Assembly (NCBI GenBank): GCA_902475535.1 | Contig: CABRZR010000004.1 | Coordinates: 62,001-126,000 of the forward strand | Source: QAMH01 sp900556425 | Lineage (GTDB): Bacteria > Actinomycetota > Coriobacteriia > Coriobacteriales > QAMH01 | Direction: 5' to 3' | Length of the DNA stretch: 64,000 nucleotides | Shown: positions 43,506 through 52,354 of the stretch, in pieces | How positions within the stretch are numbered: the first letter of the stretch is position 1 | How the letters are laid out: each line of letters starts with the position of its first letter | The notes under the pieces: model-generated | Seen by the model: only the letters and a program-made list of their open reading frames with translations | Databases searched by the model: none | Told to the model about the DNA's origin: nothing | Program-made: the position numbers and the translations under genes

Positions 43506-44246
43506 ATGAGTGCCCAGTTACCCAATGACGAAGAGGTCCTGCAATACATAGAGTCCATCCCCAACTTGCGCACGGAATGGGGCATTACGGGCTCGAAGAA
43601 GATGGCGACCATCACCTTCGTCTTGCTCAACATACTCCTCGTCGTGGTCATCATCGGGACGATCGCCTACTTCATGCTCGATGGGCAGCAGGCAAGTCAT
43701 AACGTATCCGGCCTTCTCATCGTGCTCGTCCTCGCATATGCCGTAAGCGGCTTGCGTCACTTCCAGCTACGCGCCGAGCGCGCGGAGTTACCCAAGTACC
43801 GCAAGGCCCTCGCACGGGAGCTTACCGGCAACCCCGAGACGGACTCCGAGGCGCAGGCGCGCGTCGAACGGAGCTTCAAGTGGGAGTCCATGCGCTACCG
43901 CTACATTGCGCGCATGCTCGGTATCGCGGGACTCGTCATCATCATGATCAACACGTATCAGGGCGCGACATACGACTTCGCGCGCATTCTCATCTTCGAT
44001 GGTGCGATTCTCATCTACCTCACGGGCTCGCTCTGGAACAACTACGCCCTCAAGGCCGACATCCTCGAAATCACCCTCGAGGAGCGCTGTCGCGCCACCA
44101 TCCGTTGGCAGACGGAGCATCCAGGCGAGGCACAGGAGGATGCAGAGGAAGAGACGCCGCAGACCCCGGTAGGCGAAGCGCCCAAAGAGCCTCCAGCCAA
44201 CGATGACGCACATGGCAAGACCGGCAGCGGCACGTTTTCGGAGTAA
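43506..44246 (+). CDS. Membrane protein of unknown function
   Basis: 246 residues. Four hydrophobic helices form two pairs (ATITFVLLNILLVVVIIGTIAYF, GLLIVLVLAYAVSGL, MLGIAGLVIIMINTY, ILIFDGAILIYLTGSLW), separated by a charged cytoplasmic loop. An acidic Pro-rich tail of about 50 residues (EDAEEETPQTPVGEAPKEP) ends the protein. AAGGA precedes the ATG, and TGCGATACT at 43462-43470 is a plausible extended -10 box. I recognise no family. It ends convergently with the DUF2207 gene. Confidence 0.8.
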   Translation: MSAQLPNDEEVLQYIESIPNLRTEWGITGSKKMATITFVLLNILLVVVIIGTIAYFMLDGQQASHNVSGLLIVLVLAYAVSGLRHFQLRAERAELPKYRKALARELTGNPETDSEAQARVERSFKWESMRYRYIARMLGIAGLVIIMINTYQGATYDFARILIFDGAILIYLTGSLWNNYALKADILEITLEERCRATIRWQTEHPGEAQEDAEEETPQTPVGEAPKEPPANDDAHGKTGSGTFSE

Positions 44247-44267
44247 TGGCGAGTCGCACGTGAAGCC

Positions 44268-46259
44268 CTAGCGCGAGAAGCCACCGCCTCCGCCGCCGAA
44301 ACCGCCGCCTCCGCCCATCGAGAAGCCGCCTCCGCCGCCGAAGCTCCCGCCGCCGCCACCCTTGGCAGCGGCAATGATGCTCTGCGCCGAAGACATCGTG
44401 TTCTCGAACGCGTTGCCAAAGAAGTCCGTGCTCGCCGCACCGGCATGCATCGAAACGTAGGGGTTGTAGTACCACAGCATGCTGCCGACGAACACGTCGC
44501 TACTCCAAATGTCAGGCGCGACGCGGTTGAGGTCACTCACGACCTGGTCGGCAACACCAAACAGATACGCGTAGACAAGCAGCTCGCCCCATACCTTGGC
44601 ATCCGTGGGTACGGCCTCGTCAAGTGCGGTGAAGTCCTTGAACCAGTGCTTGAGCGCCGTGCAGCGCGCGTAGATATCGACGGCCTCCTGGGAGCGCCGT
44701 GTCATGAAGAACGAGAACGCGAGCAGAGTCACGGCACCGGGAAGCAAGCCGATAACCGGCATGAAGTTCTCGATCGTGATGCTCACGAAGGCACCGAGCA
44801 CGATGAGCCCGATTGACGCAATCTGAAACGCGCGCTTGCAACGCTCGCCCGTCCTCTCGAAAAAGCCGCGCCTGTCCACCTCGGCGCTGATGGTGCCCTG
44901 CCACAGCTGCATGGAGTTCACGTAGCTCTCAGCGTGGTCCTTGGCGTACGTCTCGATATCCTCAAGCGTGACGCTGCCGTACTGCACGCCAATCCTGTCG
45001 AAGACCAAGTCGAGCGCCTTGGTGTCAATGGCGTCGTGATTCACGTGGAGACGCTTCTCGGGGTTGAGACCGAGCCTATAGGTCACGTGCTCCTTGTCGC
45101 CCAGGATCTTGCGTTCCTCGATGCTCGTCTCGCGCGAGATGCTCACCACGCCGAGGTTGGAGAGATGCATGAGGACGGCAGTCAGATCATTGGCGTCGGG
45201 TTTGTTCCAGCGCCATAGGCGAGCGATGACGGCAGGATTTGTCCCCTTCTCGGGCACGTCGCGCCAATACTCGTCCGTGAAGGTAGGTCTATGCTCGCGG
45301 CCGTAGCGGAAGAACAAGACGAGCGCGACGATGAGGCATGCGAGCGAGATACACAGGGGGATGACGAGCAGCAACACATCGATAATGCGACGAGTCTGCG
45401 CCTCGCGCTCCCATGCCTGCTCCTCCTCGAGCACCTGGGGAAGCCCGTCGTAGGCATGCGTTTGCTCGGCCGAGACCAACGGCGTCCAGCTTGCCGGGAA
45501 GGCGACGCGCATCTCGGCGAAGTCGCCCTCTTTCACGCGCGGGACGTCGAACTCGATGACGCCGGTGTCTTCGAAGCTCACCGAGCCGTTGATGTTGCCG
45601 TGAGCGAAGGCGTAGACGTTTTCGCCACCCGTGACGCTCTGACCTGCAGGCACGGGCAGGCGCACGAACGCATGCACGTCCTCGGTATCGACATCCCAGT
45701 TGGGAGCGACGAATTGCCAATACAGCACGCTCACGTCGTCATAGCGATTGACGGCGCCCGTGTAGGTGTAATCGAAGACGAAGGTCTTCCTCTCGTCTTC
45801 GGTCGTCGAGAACGCATAGACCGTGCGCTCGGCCACGTCGATGGAGTAGTAGCCACTCGGAGGGCCACCCGCCGTACGCCATGAGCCCTGGAACGGCACC
45901 TCGACGAGCTGCGTGGTGACGCCGTTCTCGTCGATGACCGACACGCCGTTGACGATGCCCGTGCCGCCGGGCGGCGGATCGAGCACCGCAGCGGTGAGCG
46001 TGTAGCGCCCGTCGAACTCATAGGTCCGCGCATCGACGACATGTAGCGAGCCATCCTCGCCAACGGTCGCATTGATGGTGTCGCTCGTGCACGCATGGCT
46101 CTTGGCGTGGGCACTCGTAGGCATGATGCATGCGCACGCGACAAGCCAAAGCACACAGGCGACGATCAGCGCGCAACTGGGACAAATGGACAGGGCAAAT
46201 GTCCCACTAACCTTAGTGGGACATTTGCCCTGTCCATTTGTCCCAGTTCGCGTCCGCAT
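44268..46259 (-). CDS. DUF2207 membrane protein with Gly-rich tail
   Basis: 663 residues. A signal peptide is followed by an extracytoplasmic beta-rich domain with the DUF2207 opening (INATVGEDGSLHVVDARTYEFDG), a helix (IIDVLLLVIPLCISLACLIVALVLF), a cytoplasmic domain (VIARLWRWNKPDANDLTAVLMHL), two more helices and a Gly-rich end (GGGSFGGGGGFSMGGGGGF). It pairs with LemA as in many genomes; the start overlaps the LemA stop as TAATG. Codons 4-29 are encoded by a 74-bp palindrome, so the stretch before the signal-peptide core is element-derived. Function is not established for the family. Confidence 0.85.
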   Translation of the reverse strand: MRTRTGTNGQGKCPTKVSGTFALSICPSCALIVACVLWLVACACIMPTSAHAKSHACTSDTINATVGEDGSLHVVDARTYEFDGRYTLTAAVLDPPPGGTGIVNGVSVIDENGVTTQLVEVPFQGSWRTAGGPPSGYYSIDVAERTVYAFSTTEDERKTFVFDYTYTGAVNRYDDVSVLYWQFVAPNWDVDTEDVHAFVRLPVPAGQSVTGGENVYAFAHGNINGSVSFEDTGVIEFDVPRVKEGDFAEMRVAFPASWTPLVSAEQTHAYDGLPQVLEEEQAWEREAQTRRIIDVLLLVIPLCISLACLIVALVLFFRYGREHRPTFTDEYWRDVPEKGTNPAVIARLWRWNKPDANDLTAVLMHLSNLGVVSISRETSIEERKILGDKEHVTYRLGLNPEKRLHVNHDAIDTKALDLVFDRIGVQYGSVTLEDIETYAKDHAESYVNSMQLWQGTISAEVDRRGFFERTGERCKRAFQIASIGLIVLGAFVSITIENFMPVIGLLPGAVTLLAFSFFMTRRSQEAVDIYARCTALKHWFKDFTALDEAVPTDAKVWGELLVYAYLFGVADQVVSDLNRVAPDIWSSDVFVGSMLWYYNPYVSMHAGAASTDFFGNAFENTMSSAQSIIAAAKGGGGGSFGGGGGFSMGGGGGFGGGGGGFSR
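46175..46248. repeat. Perfect palindrome (36-bp arms, 2-base loop) inside a coding region
   Basis: Arms 46175-46210 and 46213-46248 are exact reverse complements; each contains GGGACA and ACAGGGCAAATGTCCCAC. It lies within the first codons of the DUF2207 gene, directly after the LemA stop. It shares the GGGACA/TGTCCC terminal blocks and arm length with the elements at 13341 and 58748. Confidence 0.9.
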
Positions 46260-46825
46260 TACGAGAAGCTTACCTGCGGAGCGGTGGCTGCGGGAGCGGC
46301 CGCCTCGAAGAGCTCACGCTCCTTGAAACCGAACATGCCGGCGAAGATGACAGCCGGGAAGGTCTGGATGCCGTTGTTGTACTTCATGACGGTGTCGTTG
46401 TAGCTCTGACGCATGTAGCTGATCTTGTCCTCGGTCTCCGAGAGCTGGGCCTGGAGGTCGAGGAAGTTGGCAGAAGCCTTGAGGTCGGGGTAAGCCTCGC
46501 TCACGGCAAAGAGCGTCTTGAGGGCGCCCGTGAGCATGTTCTCGGCTTCGGCACGCGCCTCGGGCGTCGTGGCGTTCATCGCCGCGTTACGCGCCTGCGT
46601 CACGGCCTCGAGCGTGCCACTCTCGTGTGCCGCATAGCCCTTGACGGTCTCGACGAGGTTGGGAATGAGGTCGAGCCTGCGCTGAAGCTGCACGTCGATC
46701 TGCGCCCAAGCGTTATCGACGCGGTTGCGCATGCGCACGAGGTTGTTGTACATCCCGATGAGCGCGATGGCGAGAATGACGACGATTACGACGATGACGA
46801 TGAGGGCAATGGTAAGTCCGCTCAT
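46259..46825 (-). CDS. lemA: LemA family protein
   Basis: 188 residues from the ATG at 46825, with GGAAGGAG about 5 bases upstream. One N-terminal helix (LTIALIVIVVIVVILAIALIGMYN) is followed by the LemA core: NLVRMRNRVDNAWAQIDVQLQRR, DLIPNLVETVKGYAAHE, then ARNAAM and AYPDLKASANFLDLQAQL with a helical end. It is a membrane-anchored protein of poorly known role, usually next to DUF2207 or HtpX genes. Here it is translationally coupled to DUF2207. A TACAAT box on the minus strand at 46862-46857 may be its -10. Confidence 0.92.
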   Translation of the reverse strand: MSGLTIALIVIVVIVVILAIALIGMYNNLVRMRNRVDNAWAQIDVQLQRRLDLIPNLVETVKGYAAHESGTLEAVTQARNAAMNATTPEARAEAENMLTGALKTLFAVSEAYPDLKASANFLDLQAQLSETEDKISYMRQSYNDTVMKYNNGIQTFPAVIFAGMFGFKERELFEAAAPAATAPQVSFS

Positions 46826-46901
46826 GGGGGCTCCTTCCGATGGAAGCGTTTCGTGCATTGTACCCAAAAGTTACCTTTGCATGTCGAAGCGGCGAGTTTT
46901 C

Positions 46902-46929
46902 TTGACATTGGACATGCACCATTTACATT
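46902..46929 (+). promoter_or_regulatory. Promoter of the suf operon
   Basis: A consensus TTGACA (46902-46907) is followed after 16 bases by TACATT (46924-46929). The start of sufC lies about 75 bases downstream, leaving room for a regulator site in the leader. No Fe-S regulator gene (sufR/iscR type) is beside the operon. Confidence 0.55.
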
Positions 46930-47004
46930 GAGCAGAAAAAGTTCCGCGAGCCTTCGCACGCATGGAACCGCAGCGAGGAAACATGAGAGGACCTCGCAGG
47001 AGAG

Positions 47005-47775
47005 ATGGGAACACCTATGAGCGATGCACTATTGTCTGTCCGTGACCTGTCAGCTGGTGTTGACGGCAAAGAGATACTTCATTCGGTTGACCTCGATGTC
47101 GAGGAAGGCGGCGTTCACGTTCTGATGGGCCCCAACGGCGCGGGCAAGTCCACGCTGGGCCACGTCATCATGGGCGAGCCGACCTACGACGTCACGGGCG
47201 GCACCATCATGTTCGGTGGCGAAGACGTCACCGATCTCTCCCCTGACAAGCGCAGTCTCGCGGGCATGTTCCTCTCGTTCCAGGCTCCCGTCGAGATTCC
47301 CGGCGTGCCGCTGTCGAGCTTTCTGCGTGCCATCGCCTCGGCGCGCCCCGAACTCGACATGAAGCGCAAGGAGTTCCGCAAGCGCGTGCGCGAGCTTGCC
47401 GATGAGCTCGACATGGATCGCGCCTACCTCGACCGCGAGTTGGGCGTGGGCTTCTCGGGCGGCGAGAAGAAGAAGGTCGAGATGCTGCAGCTTCTGCTGC
47501 TCAAGCCGCGTCTCGCCATCCTCGACGAGGCCGACTCCGGCCTTGACGTCGATGCACTCTCCGTCGTCAGCCGCGGCATGGAGCTCTACCGTCGCGAATG
47601 CAACGGCACCCTACTCGTCATCACCCACAACACGCGCATCCTCGAGCATCTCGATGTCGACAAGGTGCATGTCATGGTGCGCGGCCGCATGGTCGCCGAA
47701 GGCGACGCGAGCATGATCGCTGATATCGACACCAACGGATTCGAGCAGTTCGAGTCCCTCGCGCAGGCACGATAA
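47005..47775 (+). CDS. sufC: Fe-S assembly ATPase SufC
   Basis: 256 residues. ABC ATPase with Walker A GPNGAGKSTLGHVIMG, Q-loop near FLSFQAPVEIPGVPLSSF (the SufC-specific stretch), signature FSGGEKKKVEMLQ and Walker B LAILDEADSGLD. It powers the SufBCD scaffold that builds Fe-S clusters in the cytosol. First gene of a five-gene suf operon; the next gene starts 10 bases later. ATG 47017 (giving MSDALLSV) is an equally good start. Confidence 0.97.
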   Translation: MGTPMSDALLSVRDLSAGVDGKEILHSVDLDVEEGGVHVLMGPNGAGKSTLGHVIMGEPTYDVTGGTIMFGGEDVTDLSPDKRSLAGMFLSFQAPVEIPGVPLSSFLRAIASARPELDMKRKEFRKRVRELADELDMDRAYLDRELGVGFSGGEKKKVEMLQLLLLKPRLAILDEADSGLDVDALSVVSRGMELYRRECNGTLLVITHNTRILEHLDVDKVHVMVRGRMVAEGDASMIADIDTNGFEQFESLAQAR

Positions 47776-47784
47776 GGGGCCGCC

Positions 47785-49209
47785 ATGACCGGACCAAGCG
47801 AAAAGAAGCGCACGCAGGTCGATGACATCGACCGCAGCATGTACGACTTCGTCAAGGACGAAAGCAACCAGGAGCATCTTGAGGCGGGCCTCACCCCCGA
47901 GATCGTACGCGAAATCTCCGAGAAGAAGGACGAGCCCGATTGGATGCTCGACCTGCGCCTCAAGTCACTCGACATCTACAACGGCTTTCCCATCCCCACC
48001 TGGGGCCCGTCAATTGACGGCCTCGACATGGACCACATCGTCACCTACGTGAAACCCGAGACCGACCAGCAGGCGAGCTGGGATGACGTCCCCGAGGACA
48101 TCAAGGACACCTTCGACCGCCTGGGCATCCCAGAAGCCGAGCGCAGCTATCTTGCCGGCGTGGGCGCGCAGTACGACTCGGAGCTCGTGTACCACTCCAT
48201 GCAGGAATCCGCCTCCAAGATGGGCATCGTCTACTCGGGCATCGAGGAGGCGCTGCAGGACCCCAAGTGGGAGGGCATTATCCACGACCACTTCATGAAG
48301 CTCATCCCGCCCACCGACCACAAGTTCGCGGCCCTGCACGGTGCCGTGTGGTCGGGCGGCTCGTTCGTCTACGTGCCGGCCGGCGTGCAGCTCGACTATC
48401 CGCTGCAGAGCTACTTCCGCCTCAACGCACGCGGCGCGGGCCAGTTCGAGCACACGCTCATCATCGTCGAAGATGACGCGAGCCTGCACTTCATCGAAGG
48501 CTGCTCGGCGCCCAAGTACAACGTCGCCAACCTGCACGCGGGCGCCGTCGAGCTCTTCGTGGGCGAGCGCGCCCACCTGCGCTATTCGACCATCGAGAAC
48601 TGGTCGAAGAACATGTACAACCTCAACACCAAGCGCGCCATCTGCAAGGAGGGCGGCGACATCGAGTGGATCTCGGGCTCTTTCGGTAGCCACGTGGGCT
48701 ACCTCTACCCCATGTCCATCCTCAACGGACGCGGCGCCAAGTCGAGCTTTACCGGCATCACCTTCGCGGGTGCGGGCCAGAACCTCGACACGGGCTGCAA
48801 GGTCGTGCTCAACGCACCCAAGACCAAGGCGAGCGTCGAGACCAAGTCCATTTCCAAGGACGGCGGCGTCTCCACCTTCCGCTCGAGCGTGGTGGCGACC
48901 AAGAACGCCGAGGATTCCGCCGCGACGGTGAGCTGCCAGTCGCTCATGCTCGACGATCGCAGCCGCAGCGACACGATTCCGGCTATGGACATCAAGTGCA
49001 AGAACGTCGATATCGGGCACGAGGCCACCATCGGCCGCATCGGCGATGACAAGGTCTTCTATCTGATGAGCCGTGGTCTCTCCGAAGAAGAGGCGCGCAC
49101 GATGATCGTCAACGGTTTTGCCGAGCCGGTGAGCAAGGAGCTCCCGCTCGAGTACGCCGTCGAAATGAACAACCTCATCAAGCTCGAAATGGAAGGAGCG
49201 ATCGGCTAA
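47785..49209 (+). CDS. sufB: Fe-S assembly scaffold protein SufB
   Basis: 474 residues, normal for SufB. Typical stretches are VYHSMQESASKMGIVYSGIEEAL, GGSFVYVPAGVQLDYPLQSYFR, HFIEGCSAPKYN (a Cys in the beta-helix), RYSTIENWSKNMYNLNTKRA and HEATIGRIGDDKVFYLMSRG with the His and Asp/Glu region at the SufD interface. It forms the cluster-building complex with SufC and SufD. The stop overlaps the SufD start as TAATG. Confidence 0.97.
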   Translation: MTGPSEKKRTQVDDIDRSMYDFVKDESNQEHLEAGLTPEIVREISEKKDEPDWMLDLRLKSLDIYNGFPIPTWGPSIDGLDMDHIVTYVKPETDQQASWDDVPEDIKDTFDRLGIPEAERSYLAGVGAQYDSELVYHSMQESASKMGIVYSGIEEALQDPKWEGIIHDHFMKLIPPTDHKFAALHGAVWSGGSFVYVPAGVQLDYPLQSYFRLNARGAGQFEHTLIIVEDDASLHFIEGCSAPKYNVANLHAGAVELFVGERAHLRYSTIENWSKNMYNLNTKRAICKEGGDIEWISGSFGSHVGYLYPMSILNGRGAKSSFTGITFAGAGQNLDTGCKVVLNAPKTKASVETKSISKDGGVSTFRSSVVATKNAEDSAATVSCQSLMLDDRSRSDTIPAMDIKCKNVDIGHEATIGRIGDDKVFYLMSRGLSEEEARTMIVNGFAEPVSKELPLEYAVEMNNLIKLEMEGAIG

Positions 49210-50444
49210 TGGAAGCACGTATCTTCGAGCACGCAAGTGCAATGCCAGCTCCGACCTGGTACTTCCTCCACATGAACGACGCGACCATCGAAATCCCCGC
49301 GCAGCTTTCCTGCGAGGCCGATGCCGTCATCGAGACCGATGCCACGCTCGGGGACGCCACAGCCTTCGTCGAGGCCATGGAGGCGGCGCAAGCTGCCTGG
49401 GACAAGGTCTATGGCGACAAGCCCGTACTGACCAATGCCGTCGATGAGCAGGCCGAGGAGCTCGGCGGTCTGGCGCTGTCCGCGTACCAGAAGAAGGCCG
49501 ACGCGATGGAGCAGGCCAAGAGCCTGGCCGCGTCCTTCGAGCAGGGCATGGGCGAGGAAGTCAGCGACTGGATCCGCGAGATGGCCTGCCAGACGCGTTC
49601 CATCATCGCACCGGCTGGCTCAAGCCATACGGCAAACATCCAGATAAGCGGCGTCGACGAAGGTGCCAACATGGCCGCCATCGACCTCGTCGCCCACGAG
49701 GGCGCGACTCTCGACGTCGCCGTCATCGTGGACTCCCCCGCTTTCGGCACGGGCGTCACCGGCAGCTCCATCCGCATCTTTGCCGCCGAGGGCGCACACG
49801 TCACGCTGCGTCGCGTCCAGACGCTCGATGACACCTGGACCGACCTCGACGACATGGGGTTGTTCGCCGCGGACAACGCAACCATCGACGTACATCAGAC
49901 CGTGCTTGGCGCGGGCAAATCGTACACGGGCCTTGCAGGTGACCTGCGCGGCCACAACTCCACCATCAACGTCTACACGCACTACCTGGGCCATGGCGAG
50001 CAGGAGCTCGACTTCAACTACGTCCTGCGCCATCACGGCACCAAGTCAACCTGCAACCTCTACGCCAACGGCGTGCTTGCCGACACAAGCAAGAAGACGC
50101 TGCGCGGCACCATCGACCTCATTCGCGGGGCCAAGGGCGCCGTGGGCCACGAGGTCGACAACGTGCTGCTCGTCGACGAGGGCGTGAGCAACAAGACCGT
50201 CCCCAACATCCTCTGCAACGAGGACGACGTCATGGGCAACCATGGGGCGACCATCGGCCACATCAAGGCCGACCAGCTCTTCTACCTGGAAAGCCGCGGC
50301 CTCTCGCCCGAACAGGCCGAGCAGATGTTCATCACCGCGACGCTCGAGGACGCTTGGCTCAATGCCGCCAACGACGTGACCAAGCAGGCCGTCGCGCGCC
50401 TCGGCAACACGATCGTGGAGAACTTCGAGGAGGTTTACCTGTGA
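49209..50444 (+). CDS. sufD: Fe-S assembly protein SufD
   Basis: 411 residues. The N-terminal helical part contains PTWYFLHMNDATIEIP, followed by the right-handed beta-helix and the C-terminal HEVDNVLLVDEGVSNKTVPN and MGNHGATIGHIKADQLFYLESRG that mark SufB/SufD proteins. The key His is present in GNHGATIG. It pairs with SufB for iron entry to the scaffold. Its stop overlaps the SufS start (GTGA). Confidence 0.95.
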   Translation: MEARIFEHASAMPAPTWYFLHMNDATIEIPAQLSCEADAVIETDATLGDATAFVEAMEAAQAAWDKVYGDKPVLTNAVDEQAEELGGLALSAYQKKADAMEQAKSLAASFEQGMGEEVSDWIREMACQTRSIIAPAGSSHTANIQISGVDEGANMAAIDLVAHEGATLDVAVIVDSPAFGTGVTGSSIRIFAAEGAHVTLRRVQTLDDTWTDLDDMGLFAADNATIDVHQTVLGAGKSYTGLAGDLRGHNSTINVYTHYLGHGEQELDFNYVLRHHGTKSTCNLYANGVLADTSKKTLRGTIDLIRGAKGAVGHEVDNVLLVDEGVSNKTVPNILCNEDDVMGNHGATIGHIKADQLFYLESRGLSPEQAEQMFITATLEDAWLNAANDVTKQAVARLGNTIVENFEEVYL

Positions 50445-51676
50445 GTTCTATCGACATCATAGCCAATCCGTACAAGAGGGATTTCCCGCTTCTCGCGTCC
50501 ATGCCAGACCTGGCGTTCCTCGATAGCGCGGCCACCGCGCAGCGTCCCGCATGCGTCATCGAAGCCGTGGACCATTTCTACAAGACCATGAACGCCAATC
50601 CGCTGCGAGGTCTCTACGAGCTCTCCATCGAGGCGACCGAAGCCATCGAAAATACGCGTAAGCTCATCGCGCGCTTCATCGGCATCGGCGAGGAGAACGC
50701 GCACGACATAGTCTTCAACCGCAACGCCTCCGAGGCACTCAACATCGTCGCGCAGTCCTTCGGCCCCACCGTGGTCGAGGAGGGCGATGAGGTATGCATC
50801 ACCATCATGGAGCATCACAGCAACCTCATTCCCTGGCAGCAGCTTTGCAAGAAGACCGGGGCGAAGCTTGTCTACATGTACTGCGACAAGGACGGCTTCA
50901 TCTCCGAAGAGGAGATGCTCGCCAAGATCGGCCCCAAGACCAAAATCGTCGCGGCGGCGCACGTCTCGAACGTCCTCGGCGTCACTAACCCCATCGCCCG
51001 CATGGCGCAGCTCGCGCACGAGAACGGCGCGTACATGGTGGTCGATGGCGCACAGTCCGTACCGCACATGCCCGTCGACGTCACCAAGCTCGGTTGCGAT
51101 TTCTTCGCCTTCTCCGGCCACAAGGTCTTCGGGCCCTTCGGCGTGGGCGTTCTCTGGGGCAAGCACGAGTTGCTCGAAAGCATGCCGCCGTTCCTCACGG
51201 GCGGCGAGATGATCGACTACGTGAGCGAGCAGGACGCCGTCTGGTCCCCCGTCCCCGAGAAGTTCGAGGCGGGCACGCAAGACGCTGCCGGCATCTACGC
51301 GACGGGCGTGGCAATCGAGTACGCCAATGGCATCGGCATCGAGGCCATGGAGGAGCGCGAGAAGGTGCTCATGCGCTACTTGGCCGAGCGCATGGAGGCG
51401 CTCAAGTTCATCGAGGTCGTGGGCCCTGCAGACCCGGATGCGCGCAGCGGCGCCTTCAGCTTCAACGTCACCGGCGTGCACCCGCATGATGTCTCGGGCA
51501 TCCTGAGCGGTGAGAACATCGCGATTCGCGCCGGTCATCACTGTGCCCAGCCTCTGCTGCTTTTCCTCGGCATGCACACGTGCTGCCGTGCGAGCGTGGC
51601 GTTCTACAACGACGCGCATGATATCGATAGGCTCATCGACGGGCTCGAGCTCGTGGGAAGGATGTTCAATGTCTAA
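50441..51676 (+). CDS. sufS: Cysteine desulfurase SufS
   Basis: About 411 residues from the GTG at 50441, which overlaps the sufD stop; the frame is open upstream but inside sufD. PLP-enzyme motifs are present: NATYRSIH-like region replaced by NANPLRGLYELS, then TIMEHHSNLIPW, VVDGAQSVPHMPVDV, the PLP Lys in FFAFSGHKVFGPFGVG and the active Cys in IRAGHHCAQPLL. It takes sulfur from cysteine and hands it to SufU. Group II type, as expected beside SufU. Confidence 0.96.
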   Translation: MSSIDIIANPYKRDFPLLASMPDLAFLDSAATAQRPACVIEAVDHFYKTMNANPLRGLYELSIEATEAIENTRKLIARFIGIGEENAHDIVFNRNASEALNIVAQSFGPTVVEEGDEVCITIMEHHSNLIPWQQLCKKTGAKLVYMYCDKDGFISEEEMLAKIGPKTKIVAAAHVSNVLGVTNPIARMAQLAHENGAYMVVDGAQSVPHMPVDVTKLGCDFFAFSGHKVFGPFGVGVLWGKHELLESMPPFLTGGEMIDYVSEQDAVWSPVPEKFEAGTQDAAGIYATGVAIEYANGIGIEAMEEREKVLMRYLAERMEALKFIEVVGPADPDARSGAFSFNVTGVHPHDVSGILSGENIAIRAGHHCAQPLLLFLGMHTCCRASVAFYNDAHDIDRLIDGLELVGRMFNV

Positions 51677-52124
51677 TGGCTCTACCAGCAGCATTTACTC
51701 TGCTGCGCTGATGGATCACAACGCCCATCCCGACTATCGATACGAGCTCGAAGACGCGACGCACAGCCACGACGGCATCAACGCGAGCTGCGGTGACGAG
51801 CTCACGCTCTACCTCAGGATCGATGATGCGAATGACGTCATCGAAGAGGCCTCGTTCACGGGGCACGGCTGCGCCATCAGTCAGGCATCCGCCGACATGA
51901 TGGCCGGCCTCATCGAGGGAGAATCCGTCGACGAGGCAAAGCGTCTGCTCGGGCTCTTCATCGGCATGATCCAAGGCAACGAGCTCTCCGAGGACGACAT
52001 CGAGGACCTCGACGAAGCCGCCGAGCTTCAGTCAATCTCGCGCATGCCCGCGCGCGTCAAGTGCGCCGAACTCGCCTGGCGCACCCTCAACGGCATCCTC
52101 ACCGAGCGCGAGGCCGAGAAATAA
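51669..52124 (+). CDS. sufU: Sulfur-transfer protein SufU
   Basis: About 151 residues from the ATG at 51669, overlapping the sufS stop by 8 bases. The three zinc/sulfur Cys are seen in INASCGDELTLYL, FTGHGCAISQASADMM and RVKCAELAW, with Asp in the first motif. It accepts sulfur from SufS by zinc-ligand exchange and passes it to SufB. Last gene of the operon; the region after it carries the 41-bp repeat array. Confidence 0.96.
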   Translation: MSNGSTSSIYSAALMDHNAHPDYRYELEDATHSHDGINASCGDELTLYLRIDDANDVIEEASFTGHGCAISQASADMMAGLIEGESVDEAKRLLGLFIGMIQGNELSEDDIEDLDEAAELQSISRMPARVKCAELAWRTLNGILTEREAEK

Positions 52125-52162
52125 AGGGCGAGTACGCTAATCCACGGCTCACTTGCAAGAAA

Positions 52163-52345
52163 TTTTCGAAAGTGTGAGACCTTCAACAGTGCTATGTAGA
52201 TTTTTGCCGTAAATGTGAGACTTTTGACAGTTTCATGTAAAAAAATCACGAGAATGTGAGGCCTTTTCGCTGTTTGCTCTCACACTTTCGAAAAAAATCG
52301 ACATGGAATGAAAGCAAGCCTCACACTTTCGAAAAAAATGACAGG
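52163..52345. repeat. Five-copy TGTGAG array with 41-bp period
   Basis: TGTGAG occurs at 52173, 52214 and 52255, and its reverse complement CTCACA at 52279 and 52320; each step within an orientation is exactly 41 bp. The flanks are also alike (TTTCGAAAGTGTGAG on the outer copies, AAATGTGAGACTTTTGACAG on the second). Copies 1 and 5, and 2 and 4, are mirror images about position 52249, so the outer 16-mers TTTTCGAAAGTGTGAG (52163-52178) and CTCACACTTTCGAAAA (52320-52335) can pair. It lies between the convergent sufU and mnmA genes. Confidence 0.85.
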
Positions 52346-52354
52346 CGCATGCCC

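Noticed and set aside
48010..49242. Long minus-strand open frame opposite sufB
   Set aside because: It is an antisense shadow of a highly conserved GC-rich gene; its translation is Val/Ala/His/Arg-rich with no motif.
52163..52345. CRISPR array between sufU and mnmA
   Set aside because: The spacing is regular, but the copies change orientation, there are only five, the repeats are short and divergent, and no cas gene is present.
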